64,000 nt of DNA from Multifurca ochricompacta (GCA_022496185.1 WTXG01000087.1:1-64000); one strand, 5' to 3'. Numbered from the stretch's first letter, positions 21,734 through 33,595 are shown. Notes: generated by a model not told the origin, from the sequence alone. A program made the numbers and translations.

Positions 21734-22403
21734 CAACTGCAAGTTCCACTAGAGACAAAGGGTGTAGAGCCCTTCCTCTAGTGCTGGTGGTGGAGTCCAT
21801 GATTAAGCCCTAGATGATTGGGGCCATGACTATAGTAGACTATTGGGTTTCCTCTGGTTGGGGTGAACCCCCAATGAAAGCAGCAGGTACTTCTGCCCAG
21901 AGACAAAACCCTCTAGCTACTGTGTAAATACTATAGTAGTTCAAGCCTACTTGTATTGAGCCCAAGCATCATGGGAGTGACTACCCATGCCTTGTTCTAG
22001 ACCCTAAACTCTACCAGCAGGTCGCTAAACCTGGCTTACGGATCGAGCCAAGCATTGACTGAACCTATAGCCCCAAGCCTTCTGGGCAAGTGGCCTACTA
22101 AGTCTAGCTATGGGACGAAAACCCAGCTACAACTATGAATACTATTTACTTAGAGCACACATGAGGAACTCAAGGTGTTTCACCCGCTTAGGGTCCCTCG
22201 TCACCTCTTGCAAGAATCCCCTGAGGGACTAGCCAGACAGATCAAGGTGGGCACATAAAGCGCACCACCTTGTGGACAGTTAAGGGCAAGAGAGATATGA
22301 AATTGAAGCTCACTGTGACTGTGATTGGGAAGGGAAGAAGTCTTGAAGCAGTGAGCTTGAAGAAAAGGTTGGACTGATCAAAGAGAAGTCAGTGAAGCGT
22401 GCC
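21734..22403 (-). other. untranslated leader of copia element X
   Basis: Non-coding leader between the 5' LTR and gag, matching the corresponding 29435-30111 segment of element Y for most of its length (shared words CCATGATTAAGCCCTAGATG and CAAGCATTGACTG). No open frame of note. It presumably carries packaging signals. Confidence 0.7.
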
Positions 22404-22417
22404 CAGGGCCCATAACC
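22404..22417 (-). other. half-tRNA primer binding site of element X
   Basis: CAGGGCCCATAACC on the plus strand (the primer site on the element's sense strand is GGTTATGGGCCCTG), directly at the inner edge of the 5' LTR. It equals the anticodon arm of fungal initiator tRNA-Met (CAGGGCTCATAACC in yeast, from memory) except for one position that can pair as G-U. Drosophila copia uses the same internal tRNA fragment. The identical site sits in element Y. Confidence 0.75.
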
Positions 22418-22918
22418 TGTCAAACAGGCATGAGGCGCAGCATACTGACTGTAGCGTTAGTTGTAAAACTAAAAGACAAGTTAGACTTCAGAGGTGAAGA
22501 AAACTCTGTTACTATACTACTGACCTAAAAGACAAGTTAGCTACAGAGAGCGGTTAGTCAAAGGTAAAGTAGGAAGTAATGTAGAAGGGACTTACACTTC
22601 AGAGGTGAAGAAAACTCTGAAGTGTAAGAGGTGAAACAGACCCCTTTATATACACTTTCAAGGGATGGTCTGTGCACTGGGAATAAGTCCACAAGTGCCG
22701 GACAAAGTCCAAACAATAAACATGAGGGACAAAGGCCATTGGCCAATACAGAAATCACATGCTACATGGTGTATCAGTCAGCTACTGCGGAATGTGAGAA
22801 AGAAAGTAATAATGATAATGTAAAAAGTCCGAGACTCCGGTATCTAATCTAATCTACAAAGTAGCTAATCTAATCACCTGATGCCTGAAGCATCACCGAA
22901 CATCTTCTGTGTTCAACA
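22418..22918 (-). repeat. 5' LTR of copia element X (diverged subfamily)
   Basis: About 501 bp, inverted, TGTCAAACAGG...GTGTTCAACA. It is the same family as the other copia LTRs but diverged: it ends GTTCAACA rather than GTCAACA and has an extra TAGCTAATCTAATC word near 22863. It abuts LINE sequence at 22919, and the partner 3' LTR lies off the left edge. Confidence 0.85.
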
Positions 22919-23795
22919 CTAGGGACTCAGGTCACTTTGTCTGCCGCACAGTAGACTCCGAAGATGAACCTGGTCCTCACAGCTGGGCCTGATGTCTCCG
23001 AGGCAAACCTCCTCTCTGCCCAACCCCACATCACCTCCCGGCTTGGTCCCTTCTTGTCGGCAATGGGCCAGCCCCTCTCCCCCTCCTCCCGCCCGAATGT
23101 TCGGTGGTCCTGGGTGACCATCAATGGCCTTGCAACTGGCGTGACCCCACATACCAGCACCCATTCTCCCCAGGCCTGCCATGAGGCCCTGGGTCGTGAG
23201 AATCCGGTGTACAGGGCGCTCAAAGTGACAGCCCTTCCCTCCTGGGTCCGTGCCCCCTCCTCCCTCCTCCCCAGCTCCACTTCCTCTGTGGTGGTGGCCT
23301 TTGAGGATCCGGATGGTGCGGCACTGGCAGGCCTCCTGGCCCAGTGCACCCTCTTTGCCTTCGGGCATGCTGGTGCGGTCCGTCGCTGGAAGAAGCCGCC
23401 CTGCGTCAAGAAGCCGGCTGTCCTGGCCCCCACACCCGCCGCCTAGTGGCACCTTTCTCTTTTACTTGTGACTTTTGTTTTTCAGACTTTCATTGAACTG
23501 ATTGGTTGGGTCTCGACCATGATGGCACACGGGGTCTGGACCTGGCACACGCGCCTAGCCGTCCCCACTTTAATTTCACATCTTCCTTTTCCCCACCCTT
23601 TGGGTGGGGGTCCTGGTTCGCTGGGTCTTCCATGTACACTCTCCATGGTTTTTCCCTTTGGGTTTTCCACCACTACCTCCAGGGCATTTGTCCCTTCTTA
23701 CAGTAGCTACTATGTACCTGTAGTAGCTGCGCAATTTGTCTGTTTGGCTGAAGCACATAATAAATTTGAGTTCAAAAAAAAAAAAAAAAAAAAAA
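22919..23795 (+). mobile_element. truncated LINE-type retrotransposon with poly-A tail
   Basis: GC-rich segment ending in 22 A residues (23774-23795), preceded by AATAAATTTGAGTTC. It contains the end of an open frame (22964-23446) whose C-terminus SSVVVAFEDPDGAALAGLLA then FAFGHAGAVRRWKKPP resembles, from memory, the ORF1 tail of fungal LINEs. A 3' untranslated region of about 330 bp follows. The start coincides with the right edge of copia X, so X probably inserted into the LINE and the 5' part lies left of the window. The last 70 bp (TAGCTACTATGTACCTGTAG) recur in the poly-A element at 46450-46800. Confidence 0.7.
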
Positions 23796-23940
23796 TCAGT
23801 CAGCTACTGCAGAATGTGAGAAAGAAGGTAATAATGATATAGTAAAAAGTCCAAAACTCCAATATCTAATCTAGTCCACAAAGTAGCTAATCTAATCTCC
23901 TGATGCCTGAAGCATCACCGAACATGTCCTGTGTTCAACA
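23796..23940 (-). repeat. old copia LTR remnant
   Basis: 145 bp matching the right end of the X 5' LTR (22774-22918) with roughly a dozen differences and the same GTGTTCAACA terminus. It begins exactly at the LINE poly-A tail, so the LINE probably inserted into this LTR. It could alternatively be an unusually long target duplication. Confidence 0.7.
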
Positions 23941-24126
23941 TGGGCCAGTTATCCAAAATGTGTGATGCAAGTAAAGAACTTGCACACATTTTCACAGGTG
24001 ACCTGCAGGTAACCCACAGGTTACCTGTACCTGTAGTGACAGGTATGGGTAAGGGTACAGGTACCAATGAGGATACCCCAGGGTTACCCCTGCCAATCAC
24101 TAACTGAGCTACATGGCCTTGGGAAC
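23941..24126. other. short intergenic segment with palindromic GGTACC words
   Basis: Left flank of element Y. It contains repeated and inverted words (CAGGTAACC, GGTTACCTGTACCTG, GGTACAGGTACC), giving local hairpin potential. No gene is seen. Confidence 0.5.
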
Positions 24127-24635
24127 TGTCAAACAATCATGCTGCTGGTTATACTGACTGTGGTTAGTAGCGGGTTAGGCTAGAAAGACAAGTATACTTC
24201 AGAGGTTGAAGAAACTCTATATTAACTATACTACTGACCTAGAAAGACAAGTATCTACAAGAGATGTTAGTCAAAGGAAAGTAGAAAGTATAGTAAGACT
24301 TACACTTCAGAGGTTGAAGAAACTCTGAAGTGTAAGAGACGAAACAGACACCCTTATATACCCATAGGGGCCAGGGGAAATGGTCTGTGCGCACTGGGAA
24401 TAAGTCCACAAGTGCCGGACAATAAACAGAGAGGGATAAAGGCTATTGGCCAAAGAGATATCATGTGCTTACTGCGCATTACTAAGGACATCACTAATCA
24501 GCTGAGTAAGGTGAGAAAGAAATGTAATAAAGATAACATAAAAAGTCCGATACTCCGAAATCTAATCTAATCTAATCTACAGCTGAAGCGAACCTTAGAT
24601 GCCTGAAGCATCTCCAGACACATCATGTGTCAACA
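24127..24635 (-). repeat. 3' LTR of copia element Y
   Basis: TGTCAAACAATC...CATGTGTCAACA on the plus strand, a copy of 30126-30634. On the minus strand it carries TATATAAG and the duplicated CACTTCAGAG/CTCTGAAG stem-loop. Confidence 0.95.
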
Positions 24636-24886
24636 TCCCTCCATGGTGAAGGCATTGATCATTTGGTGGAAATGAGTTAAATGAGCACACTGCTGTTCAC
24701 AATTGAACGAACATGTTGCCAGCCAGAGATCCAACTTCTCTAACTCTTTGTGAGCTTTGCATACGAGTTGTAGATTCGCTTATGCAAGTCTACACACCTC
24801 TTGTGTCACTCTCGAGGTCAAGAACGTGCTCATGTGGCATGGTGGGAAAGTGAAAATGGTGAACAAAGTCTCCAGATTCCAGCTCC

Positions 24887-27800
24887 TCATTCCAGCACTA
24901 GTCCAAATCCAGTTACCATGTGATCAAAAGATGATCTAGGCAGAGACTTTGTAAGGCCATCTGCTAGCATCTCTCCAGTGGGAGTTCGCACCAAGTCTAT
25001 CTGGTGTGATTCTACATACTCCCTAATGGCATGGTACTTTATTGGTATGTGCTTTGATCGCCTTCCTGTGACAGGGTTTAATGCAAGATCTACTGCACCC
25101 TTATTGTCACAATGCAGTTGTATGGGTGAACTAACTTCATATCCCAGTTCCTGCATAAAGGTCCTATACCACACTGCCTGATTTGAAGCCTCAGCTAGGC
25201 TCATATACTCGGCTTCAGTGGTGGACTGTGCTACTGTCTTCTGTTTCCTGGAACACCAACTAATGGCTCCATTAGCAAGGAAAAAGACATAGCCTGAGGT
25301 GGAGTGGCGGTCCTCTTGATCTCCCCATGAGGAGTCCGCAAAGCCATGAAGGCCAACTTCACCATTCCCTCCAGAATACCGCAACTTGTAGTCTTTTGTA
25401 GCATTTAGATAAGCTAAGACATACTTTGCTAGTCGCATGTGCTGCTGGGAAGGGTTGGAAGCAAATTGGCTAAGGCACGCAACAGCGAAACTAATGTCAG
25501 GTCTGCTTCCAATCTGCACCCAAAGCAGAGACCCCATTAACTGCTGATACCTCTTAACTTCAGAGGTAGATGCCTGGTCTTCAAACTTGACCAAATGAAC
25601 ATCCGCGCCAGAGGGTAGAGGAGTATATACTGGGTTGGAATCCCCCATTCCAAACCTCTCAACTATTGAGATACATAGGCTGTCTGGTCAATATCCAGTG
25701 TCTTGTTAGGACGATCCCTGGTGATGTTAACTCCAAGGTAAGACTGGATTTCGCCAAGATCTGTCATCCATATCGGCTAGATAGAGCATCCTTCAGCCAT
25801 TGGATCTTCTTAGTGGAGGACCCAAGTATAGTGATGTCATCAACATATAAAATGATGAAAAGTGAACCATCCCCCTCTTGGTGATGATACACATATACTC
25901 CTGCATCAGAGTACGTCCAAGTAAAGCTCAGTTCATTGAGAACTGCATGGAATTGCAAGTTCCATGCTTGGGAAGCTTGTTTGAGGCCATACAGAGCCTT
26001 CTGTAGCCTGCAAACTTGGACTCTTGTCCAGCAACGACGAAACCAACAGGTTGCTCCATATAAATCTCCTCATCCAGATCGCTGTGTAGGAATGCCGATT
26101 TGACATCCATTTGATGGATTTCCCAATCCTCAAGTGCGGCCAACGCTAACAACAGTCTAAGAGACTCAAATCTGGTGACTGGGGAGAAAGTTTCATCGAA
26201 GTCCACCCCCTCTATCTGGGTGAACCCTTTTGCTACAAGCCTAGCACGAAAGCGTCCATCTGCTTTCAATTTAAAGACCCACTTGGACTTTACAGCCTTT
26301 CTACCTTCAGGAAGGTCTTCAAGGCGCCACACTTTAAGTTTTTCTAAGGCATCAATTTCATATTGACATGCCTCAAGCCAATCACTGGCATTATCAGACT
26401 CCATTGCTTCTTTAAATGTAAGAGGATCCCTATAAGGCAATCCTGCAGCATTGAGTAGATCCATCTGACCAAGTCTAGAAGAACCCTGCACAAACTCTGC
26501 ATTATCCTCGTTGTAGAAGCGAGGATTCAGACAACGATTCCGATTGGGATGTGCAGTATCCAAGTCTAAATCTTCTTGGATTGCCCTATCTCGTCGTTCA
26601 GAGCATGGACTTGTCCTCTGAAAGTTAGGTTGAGGAATTCTGTCTGCAATCCTTTGTGATTTTCGGATTGCTTGGTTCTTTTAGGAGGGGAGGATGGTTC
26701 CATGATTTGTGATGGAGGGGTCTGATATATAGTCTGAGGTTGTGTGGTGTCTACATTACGTGTGGGTGTGGTAGGCTGTGGTGCTAATTGAGGAGGTACA
26801 ATGTCCTCCTGTTCCTCTTCCAGGTCTTCCTCATGCTGAGGAGCCTCAGGAACATGCGTAGCTGCTGCTGGTGGTGGCTGGACATTGCCACCAGGTAAGG
26901 TAAATGAGCCACCTTGACTAGGTTGCTCTATGGATTTCTCTGCTCTGTTGTCCTTATCAGAGCGGGATGGGAAGGATCTCTCATCAAATGTAACATCTCG
27001 TGAAGAGATGAGAGACCGGGTACAACTATCCCAAAGTGTATAGCCCTTAGAAGTGGGCTCATACCCGACAAAGACGGCTTCCCTGGCTTTGGGATCTAGT
27101 TTACACCGCTTGCCCTCTGGAACATGTAATAGGCTTTGCAACCAAAGACCTTAAAGTACGAGACATCTGGTTTGTTCCCAACCAGAAGCTCAAGTGGAGT
27201 TTTCCACTTATTGAACGGATGGGAGTTCTGTTATATATATGACATGCTGTCTCGACAGCACACTCCCAAAAACCAAGAGACAGGCCAGCATCATGCAGCA
27301 TGCTAGTGCCTTTTTCCATAATGGTTCTATTGAATCTCTCAGCCCTTCCATTCTGTTGTGGACTATACGGCATTGTAAGTTTATGCTCTATGCCATAATC
27401 TTCAAGCGTTGCCTTCAGCGCCTTGTTCACATACTTGCCACCACGATCTGTATGAAGACACTTGATTTTATGATTAAATTTATTTTCAATAGTGTCTTCA
27501 GTTTATTAAAAACTGGTGTGAACAGATCTTTGACTTCATTGGAACGATTAAAGCATATCTGCTAAAGTCGTCCAAGAAGGTGGCAAAGTATAGATTCCCT
27601 TGTATTGAACTGCACTGCAAGGGACCTACAAGATCACTATGAAGGATCTCAAGGGGGGCTGATGCACGCTTTGAAGATGGGGGAAATGGAAGACGATGGG
27701 ACTTGCCCATTTCACAGCCATAACACGGCTTGTCTTCCACTTGGCTATTATTTATTTTGAGGCCTTTAACCGCCTCAGGAGCATATCTTTTCAGGGCTTC

Positions 27801-29227
27801 TTTAGACATGTGGCCCATTCTTTGATGCCAGATTTCTAGTGAGGCAGATGCAGTTGTATGGATACTACTTAGGACGTGTTTGCCTAGTACCCAATACATT
27901 TGCCAAACTTCCATGCTTCCGCTATATATTGTTGCCATATTTAATTGTTGCCTTCTTATTATCAAAGAACACAGTTGCCCCTTTTTCTACTAGGGCACTG
28001 GCGGAGAGTATTTTATGTCCTCCAGGCATGTGGAGCACATCGCTCAATTCCAAGTCAAAACCTTGATCAGTCCTGATGACACAGTTCCAACTCCACTTGT
28101 TTTGACTATGGAGTTGTCACCTAGTGATACTTCATGGGTGTGTCGACTTTATAGTGTCAAAGTCTTCAAGGTTTGGACTGAAATGAGCCGTTGCTCCACT
28201 ATCAAGCATCCAATAATCTGAGTTGATGTCCAGATTATAGGTGTGAACTAAAGGCGAATGCGAGGTGCTTCATGCACCTCCTCTATTTTGCCACTACCAT
28301 TAACTACAGTGGCTATAGTATTACATGTTGGGCCTCAGCCCTCTTCTTGTTCCCTGCCTTGCCCTTTTTGGCATTCTCCAGGTCCTTCTTCTTCTTTGCA
28401 CAAGCGTTGGACTTGTGTCCAGGCTTTTGGCAATAGAAGCAGACCACCCCTTGTGAACCAGGGGCAGCAGCGGGAAGTGGTGATAAATTTGTTTTTTGTT
28501 TTGATTTGACAGGTGCAGCCTTAGATAGGACTGCACTACCACTTCCCGAGGGACCGCCAGGCGACTCTCCTCATTCAGGAACCTCTGCACAAGGTCCTGA
28601 GGAGAAAGACGCTCTGGATCGCCAGAGGCCAGTATGGAGCCGGCAATGGTGCTGTAGGAGTCAGGGAGAGCTTTTAATAAAATGAAGCTCATTTGGAGGT
28701 CATTGACCTCCATCCGTTCTCCCTAGGGTACTCCTGGCATCCAGGACCTTTTGTAATTGGGTCCTAAAGACTGTCCTTCATCCAAACAGAAGGACACCAG
28801 GGCAAGCCACAATTATACGTGGCCATGCTCCCTACAGCACCATAAAGCCGTTCCAACTTACTATACTTCTCAAAAAGAGAAGGATAGTCGGCATCGGAGG
28901 TTACTTGACTGTAAACCTCCTGGGTTACATTGAGATAGAGTAGCCCAATCAACATTTCCTCTTCTCCCATCCATTCCCTAAGGATGGGATCAATGACTTC
29001 CTTCTGCATTTTCTCCTTCTCCTCTTTATCTTCAGGGAGCAGGGCATATCAGGGTAGGCCGTAATAATGTGCCTCCTGAGCCCGTTCATCCTCAGCAGGG
29101 CATTGAAGTTGGCAGACCAAACCTGCCAGTTCAACCCATCGAGGCGCTCCATCTTGGAGGAGGGAGGGAAGACAATTGAGGACGGCATTTTGAGATGTTT
29201 GTAAAAGTTCCTGGTTCCAAGGAGCAA
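24887..29227 (-). pseudogene. element Y gag-pol, frameshifted
   Basis: Order on the minus strand: gag from MPSSIVFPPSSKMERLDG (29185 region), zinc knuckle region near 28430 (CFYCQKPG equivalents), pre-integrase WHQRMGHMSKEALKRYAPEA (27820 region) and CYGCEMGKSHRLPFP, integrase FLDDFSRYALIV and SPQQNGRAERFNRTIMEKG (27350 region), and RT pieces KSKWVFKLKADGRFRARLVA, GVDFDETFSPVTRFESLRLL and YVDDITILG (25830 region). RNase H-type tail: SWGDQEDRHSTSGYVFFLAN, TEAEYMSLAEASNQAVW, and HCDNKGAVDLALNPVTGRRS near 25080. At least seven frame changes separate these pieces. The order and content match element X, of which this is the best guide for the missing RNase H part. Confidence 0.92.
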
Positions 29228-30111
29228 TTAGAACCAGTGCCCAGGTCTCGCTTAAGAGTGCCACCCCATACTGTGGCGCTATCCTTCAGAACCTAGAAAG
29301 GTCCTGCCTTTGTTGTGTGACTTTCTAGGTATAGTAAAGCTGTCTAGCGCAATCCTGTAACTAGACATAAGCACTGGTAGACTAGCCAGTGTGTCTAGTG
29401 TAAACAAGACTGGGAGTCATGTCATGGAGGAGCCAACCACAAGTTCCATTAGAGACAAAGGGTGTATAGCCCTTCCTCTAATGCTGGTGGTGGAGTCCAT
29501 GATTAAGCCCTAGATGATTGGGGCCATGACTGAGTAGATGACTAGTCTGTCTCTGGTAGGGCGTGGTTACCCTACAAGGCAACGGATACTTATGCCCAGA
29601 GATGAAGACTATATCTACTATGTATAGACTATAGTAGTGCAGCCTACTTGTATCGAGCCCAAGCGTCATGGGAGTGACTACCCATGCCTTGTTCTAGACC
29701 CTAAACTCCACATGTGGGTTGCTAAACCCGGCTTACAGACAGAGCCAAGCATTGACTGGACTTAAAGCCACAAGCTTCTGGCTATAGGCCTACTAAAGCT
29801 ATCTATGGGACGAAGACCCAGCTACAACTATGAAGGTTACTAATACCTAGTGCGCACTCAAGGAGCTCAAGATGTTTCACCCGCTTAGGGTCCCTCATCA
29901 TCTTTTGCAAGAACCCCAAAGGGCTAGCCAAACAGTTCAGGATGAGCAGTAAACTGTGTCATCCTGTGGGGTGTTAAGGTGCACAGATGGTAAATAGAAA
30001 AGCTCACTGGAAGAAGCTGGTGGGAAAGACTTTGAAGCTTTTGTGAGCTTGTGTGCGAAGAGCGAGTTGGGCTGTAATGAACAAATGGGAATTACAGATC
30101 AGTATGAGTGG

Positions 30112-30125
30112 CAGGGCCCATAACC
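30112..30125 (-). other. half-tRNA primer binding site of element Y
   Basis: CAGGGCCCATAACC at the inner edge of the 5' LTR, identical to the site in element X. It is complementary on the sense strand to the anticodon arm of initiator tRNA-Met. Confidence 0.75.
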
Positions 30126-30634
30126 TGTCAAACAATCATGCTGCTGGTTATACTGACTGTGGTTAGTAGCAGGTTAGGCTAGAAAGACAAGTATACTTCA
30201 GAGGTTGAAGAAACTCTATATTAACTATACTACTGACCTAGAAAGACAAGTATCTACAAGAGACGTTAGTCAAAGGAAAGTAGAAAGTATAGTAAGACTT
30301 ACACTTCAGAGGTTGAAGAAACTCTGAAGTGAAAGAGACGAAACAGACACCCTTATATACTCATAGGGGCCAGGGGAAATGGTCTGTGCGCACTGGGAAT
30401 AAGTCCACAAGTGCCGGACAATAAACAGAGAGGGATAAAGGCTATTGGCCAAAGAGATATCATGTGCTTACTGTGCATTACTAAGGACATCACTAATCAG
30501 CTGAGTAAGGTGAGAAAGAAATGTAATAAAGATAACATAAAAAGTCCGATACTCCGAAATCTAATCTAATCTAATCTACAGCTGAAGCGAACCTTAGATG
30601 CCTGAAGCATCTCCAGACACATCATGTGTCAACA
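30126..30634 (-). repeat. 5' LTR of copia element Y
   Basis: 509 bp, inverted, a near-identical copy of 24127-24635. It is followed by the target duplication GGAAC (30635-30639). Between here and the gene ending at 30835 I see nothing but AT-rich sequence. Confidence 0.95.
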
Positions 30635-30834
30635 GGAACTTCAAGGTGGTTTCTGTGTGTTATGCCCTAGCCATAACCAGTCCACCCATGTACATGTGCC
30701 ATTACTAGGCTTCAGGCACTTCTCAACAGGTTCATATGTATGTTTTTTTTCGTTTTGCATCTATTGATTTCTCTGAGCCAGGTATAGATTCACACACATC
30801 TCCAATTCTTACATATGTATAAATATTTTTTTCT

Positions 30835-32678
30835 CTACTTGGATCCAGGTAATAGGCTAAACAGAGCTTCGACCCCAACACGAGAGAACTCGACGACCTC
30901 CTTGACGTCCTTCACATGTGTCAAACTGATATTCAAGGTGCCAGCTCCGAGTAATGCAGATAGCTGTCCATCGTCCAGCACCTCCGCCGTGCAGCGCCCT
31001 GACACTGCCATCAGGTTCTTGCTTTGAATCTGCAGCCACCGATTAGGGCCGCAGGGAATCCAGTAGCACCTTGTGTGAGTGTACTCAGAGCGTCGTGCAC
31101 AGGTGCCGCGGGGCGCGAAGACGGGGGTGGATTCCTCTTTGTCGGGTCTGTTAACGTCTCCCATGGAACATCCCACGCGCGCGGCAGGTATGGCAAATGT
31201 GGAAGGTGCAAGCCGGGGACCCAAAGATGATGGTGAAGATGGCGATAATGGTGATGGAAAGGAAAGGAAAACGAGGCAGGAGTCATACATATCCATTGGG
31301 GACACGTCCGAGCCAACCATCCACATGGCGCTCGAAAGCACACTGTCACCAATCACGGCAGTGATCTCGATTTCGATCGAGGACGATTTGCTCGGGTTGA
31401 AATGGCGCGGGAGCTCGCACGACATTTGCAGCTTCTGAGGCTCGCTGAGCAGGTTCATGATGTGCAATGGGGAGAAGGAGTCGTCAGTGTGCGATTCTAT
31501 GCCGTTGGGGTGAACGTGAATCTGGTACTGCGCTGCAGCGAGGGTGAGGTTCAAGACGCGGGTCTTCATCATCACATCGAGATCTTGCCACCGGTGGCCG
31601 ACCATCATGAGATCGGCCATCGGCTCTCGCATGCTCTCGGTGAAGTGATATGTGAGGATGCGGCAGGCATGCCAAGCGACCTGAAATCCCGCCCACATGA
31701 GCATGAATACCACGGTCATCTTGCTCAAGACGAAGTAGGTGAATGCGAGTGAGAAGATGTGTAGAAGCCCACCGATGGACCACATGAGCCTCCACCATAT
31801 CGAGGTCCTTGGCTCAGCAAGGAGACCAAGGACGACCTTCTTCTCGCCGCCAGCCTTCTTCCATGTGGGCAAATCGCCGATGATGACATCGAGGTTTCCG
31901 ATATCGCCGAGCCTCCACGCAAGAAACTTCCCTCGAAAAGTGATGATGCACCCAAAGACGAAGAAGAACGCGAAAGGGATGGCCAAAATGACCGCCAGGT
32001 AATGTGCGCCATTAGTCCAGTACCAATACAGTTCTAAGCACTTAAGCAGTGACAAAGCGAGTGCCGGCGACTGGATGATGGTCGTGCGGACGCGTAAAAG
32101 TGGATTTTGGATACCTACATAGACGGTGAGTGGATCACGAGGAAGAGTTTTTTTGAGCCCTTCAACTACGCGCATGGTCGAACGGTCGAAAGCATAGACG
32201 TCTTTACACGAGGGGTGGTCCCTCGACAATGGTTCACTTTGTGCCCTCTGTAAATAAATTAATTCGTTGGTGACTCCACAAGAGAGAGAAAGTCTACCCG
32301 CAAAGCATTTGCATCACAAGACACGCCCAATGGTTGATGGTCAAAAGTGCGCCGGACCTTGATTGCCTGGCGGGATTTGCGCGCGAGTTTCAAATCCAGT
32401 CCGACCGCTCTATCGGAAGCAATACTCCTCAATCCCAGCAGCGATCTGAGCCACCCAGGACTCGCCCCGCTGATGAAAGCCTTGATAACAGAAGGGGCTC
32501 CGAACACACTGGCGATGCTCCAGACCAAACCAGCTGGTCCTCTCTCTCCCAGTGCGAGCTTCTCGGCGATGTCGGACCCGATGAGAGTCGTCAACGCGGT
32601 GAATGGAACGAGGTCGTTTCCGAGATTGATGGACTGGATACCCAGGTCGTCAGAGGTCACAGAAGTGGAATTTGGCAT
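30835..32678 (-). CDS. multi-pass membrane protein of unknown function (two or more exons)
   Basis: Fungal gene on the minus strand. Exon 1 runs 32678-32298 (127 codons from MPNSTSVTSDDL). A 50-bp GT-AG intron (32297-32248, GTAGAC...TTACAG) follows in phase 0, and exon 2 reads 32247-30835 to a stop, giving about 597 residues. Hydrophobic segments lie near residues 196-233 (paired, AVILAIPFAFFFVFGCII) and 280-323 (LLHIFSLAFTYFVLSKMTVV), so it is probably an integral membrane protein. The first exon also has a weakly hydrophobic stretch. The Ser/Pro-rich stretch around residue 440-480 has a possible GTATGA...AACAG intron that would remove about 140 bp; the frame is open either way. I recognise no named family. 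It is the first host gene beyond the transposon pile. Confidence 0.75.
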
Positions 32679-33595
32679 GCCTTGGTCGGAGGTTCAAGGG
32701 ACATGCATGAGCCTTAAGGTGGCATATATATGCTGGTAGCAGTGACTGTGATCGCGTGAACTTCCGTTACTACAAACGGCGTCTTCCCCTTGTCAACGAG
32801 AATTTCTTCTCACCGTTGCCTTCTGCTAACGCCACTTGAGTTTGTTTTTAAGGATTATATGCTATATTCTTCTCCTAGACAAACGGGGAGCATAGATGAG
32901 CATCTCACGGTCATAGGCGTACTTCAGCTGATTTTTGGACGTGGTACTGAATTTCGACTCGCGCATTGCAAGTGGTCCTTTGTTGTCAGTCACTTCGAGG
33001 ACTCAAACCCATCACCATCACACGCTGTCAACCACTTTTGTGTGCTATCGTGCTATCAGTCGCTATCAGTCGCTCTCGCACGCTTAATTCTAGTTATTTG
33101 CAATTGCTTGCTTTCAAGAATAAGTCAGATCAATCACTACTGGCCGCTCTCAGTCTCGCTATCACCGCTATCAGCCGTTCTCAAACCGTCGCTCTCGTTT
33201 TCGCTACCATCGCTTTCCATGCAAGCTCGTATACTACATCGACATGTGTCATTCCGGATTCCGCCAACCCTTTTACATGCACTGCCCCACCCATTCTGAT
33301 CCCTGTCACCCACTCGCACCCATTACACTACTACCCCATTGCCAGTGTCGTTACAACCAGGAATAAAACTGCTTTTTTGTACTGCATTTTATTTTGTGTG
33401 AGGCTTAATAAAACTCGAAAAGCTGGTCTCAGAGCACTCAAATAGCTCTGGGAGTGATAAGAAGCTGGGAGCCGATTTAACGGCTTTGGCGGCTTTGACC
33501 GCTCTGAAAAGCGGCCATTCCTGATGGGATTCCTATATGTCCACATTCACTGTCTTGCAAAACGCGACCCAAACTGGCGATAATGGGAGTAGCGG
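32679..33595. other. intergenic sequence with CGCTATCA-type micro-repeats
   Basis: No gene is supported. Around 33040-33215 short words such as GCTATCAGTCGCT and CTCGCTATCACCGCTATCA repeat irregularly. AT-rich words with AATAAAA at 33362-33368 and 33409-33415 could be poly-A signals of a lost transcript. Confidence 0.5.

Larger units (their letters stand above)
24127..30634 (-). mobile_element. full-length copia retrotransposon Y
   Basis: 6508-bp Ty1/copia element, minus strand, with 509-bp LTRs (24127-24635 and 30126-30634) and the perfect duplication GGAAC (24122-24126 and 30635-30639). The LTRs differ at about five positions, three of them CpG-type. The initiator tRNA-Met anticodon-arm primer site is at 30112-30125, and the purine-rich tract before the 3' LTR is revealed as ATGGAGGGA on the minus strand. 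The coding region (24887-29227) is frameshifted repeatedly despite the near-identical LTRs. Confidence 0.95.

Noticed and set aside
22919..23452. Minus-strand open frame of about 177 codons
   Set aside because: It is the shadow of the GC-rich LINE ORF1 on the plus strand. The plus frame has the family-like C-terminus and leads into the poly-A tail.
23990..24070. Possible tRNA or structured RNA
   Set aside because: The palindromic GGTACC/GGTTACC words do not make a cloverleaf and lack A and B boxes.
31011..32012. Several plus- and minus-strand frames of 68-119 codons
   Set aside because: All are shadows of the membrane protein gene, whose exon junction is frame-consistent.
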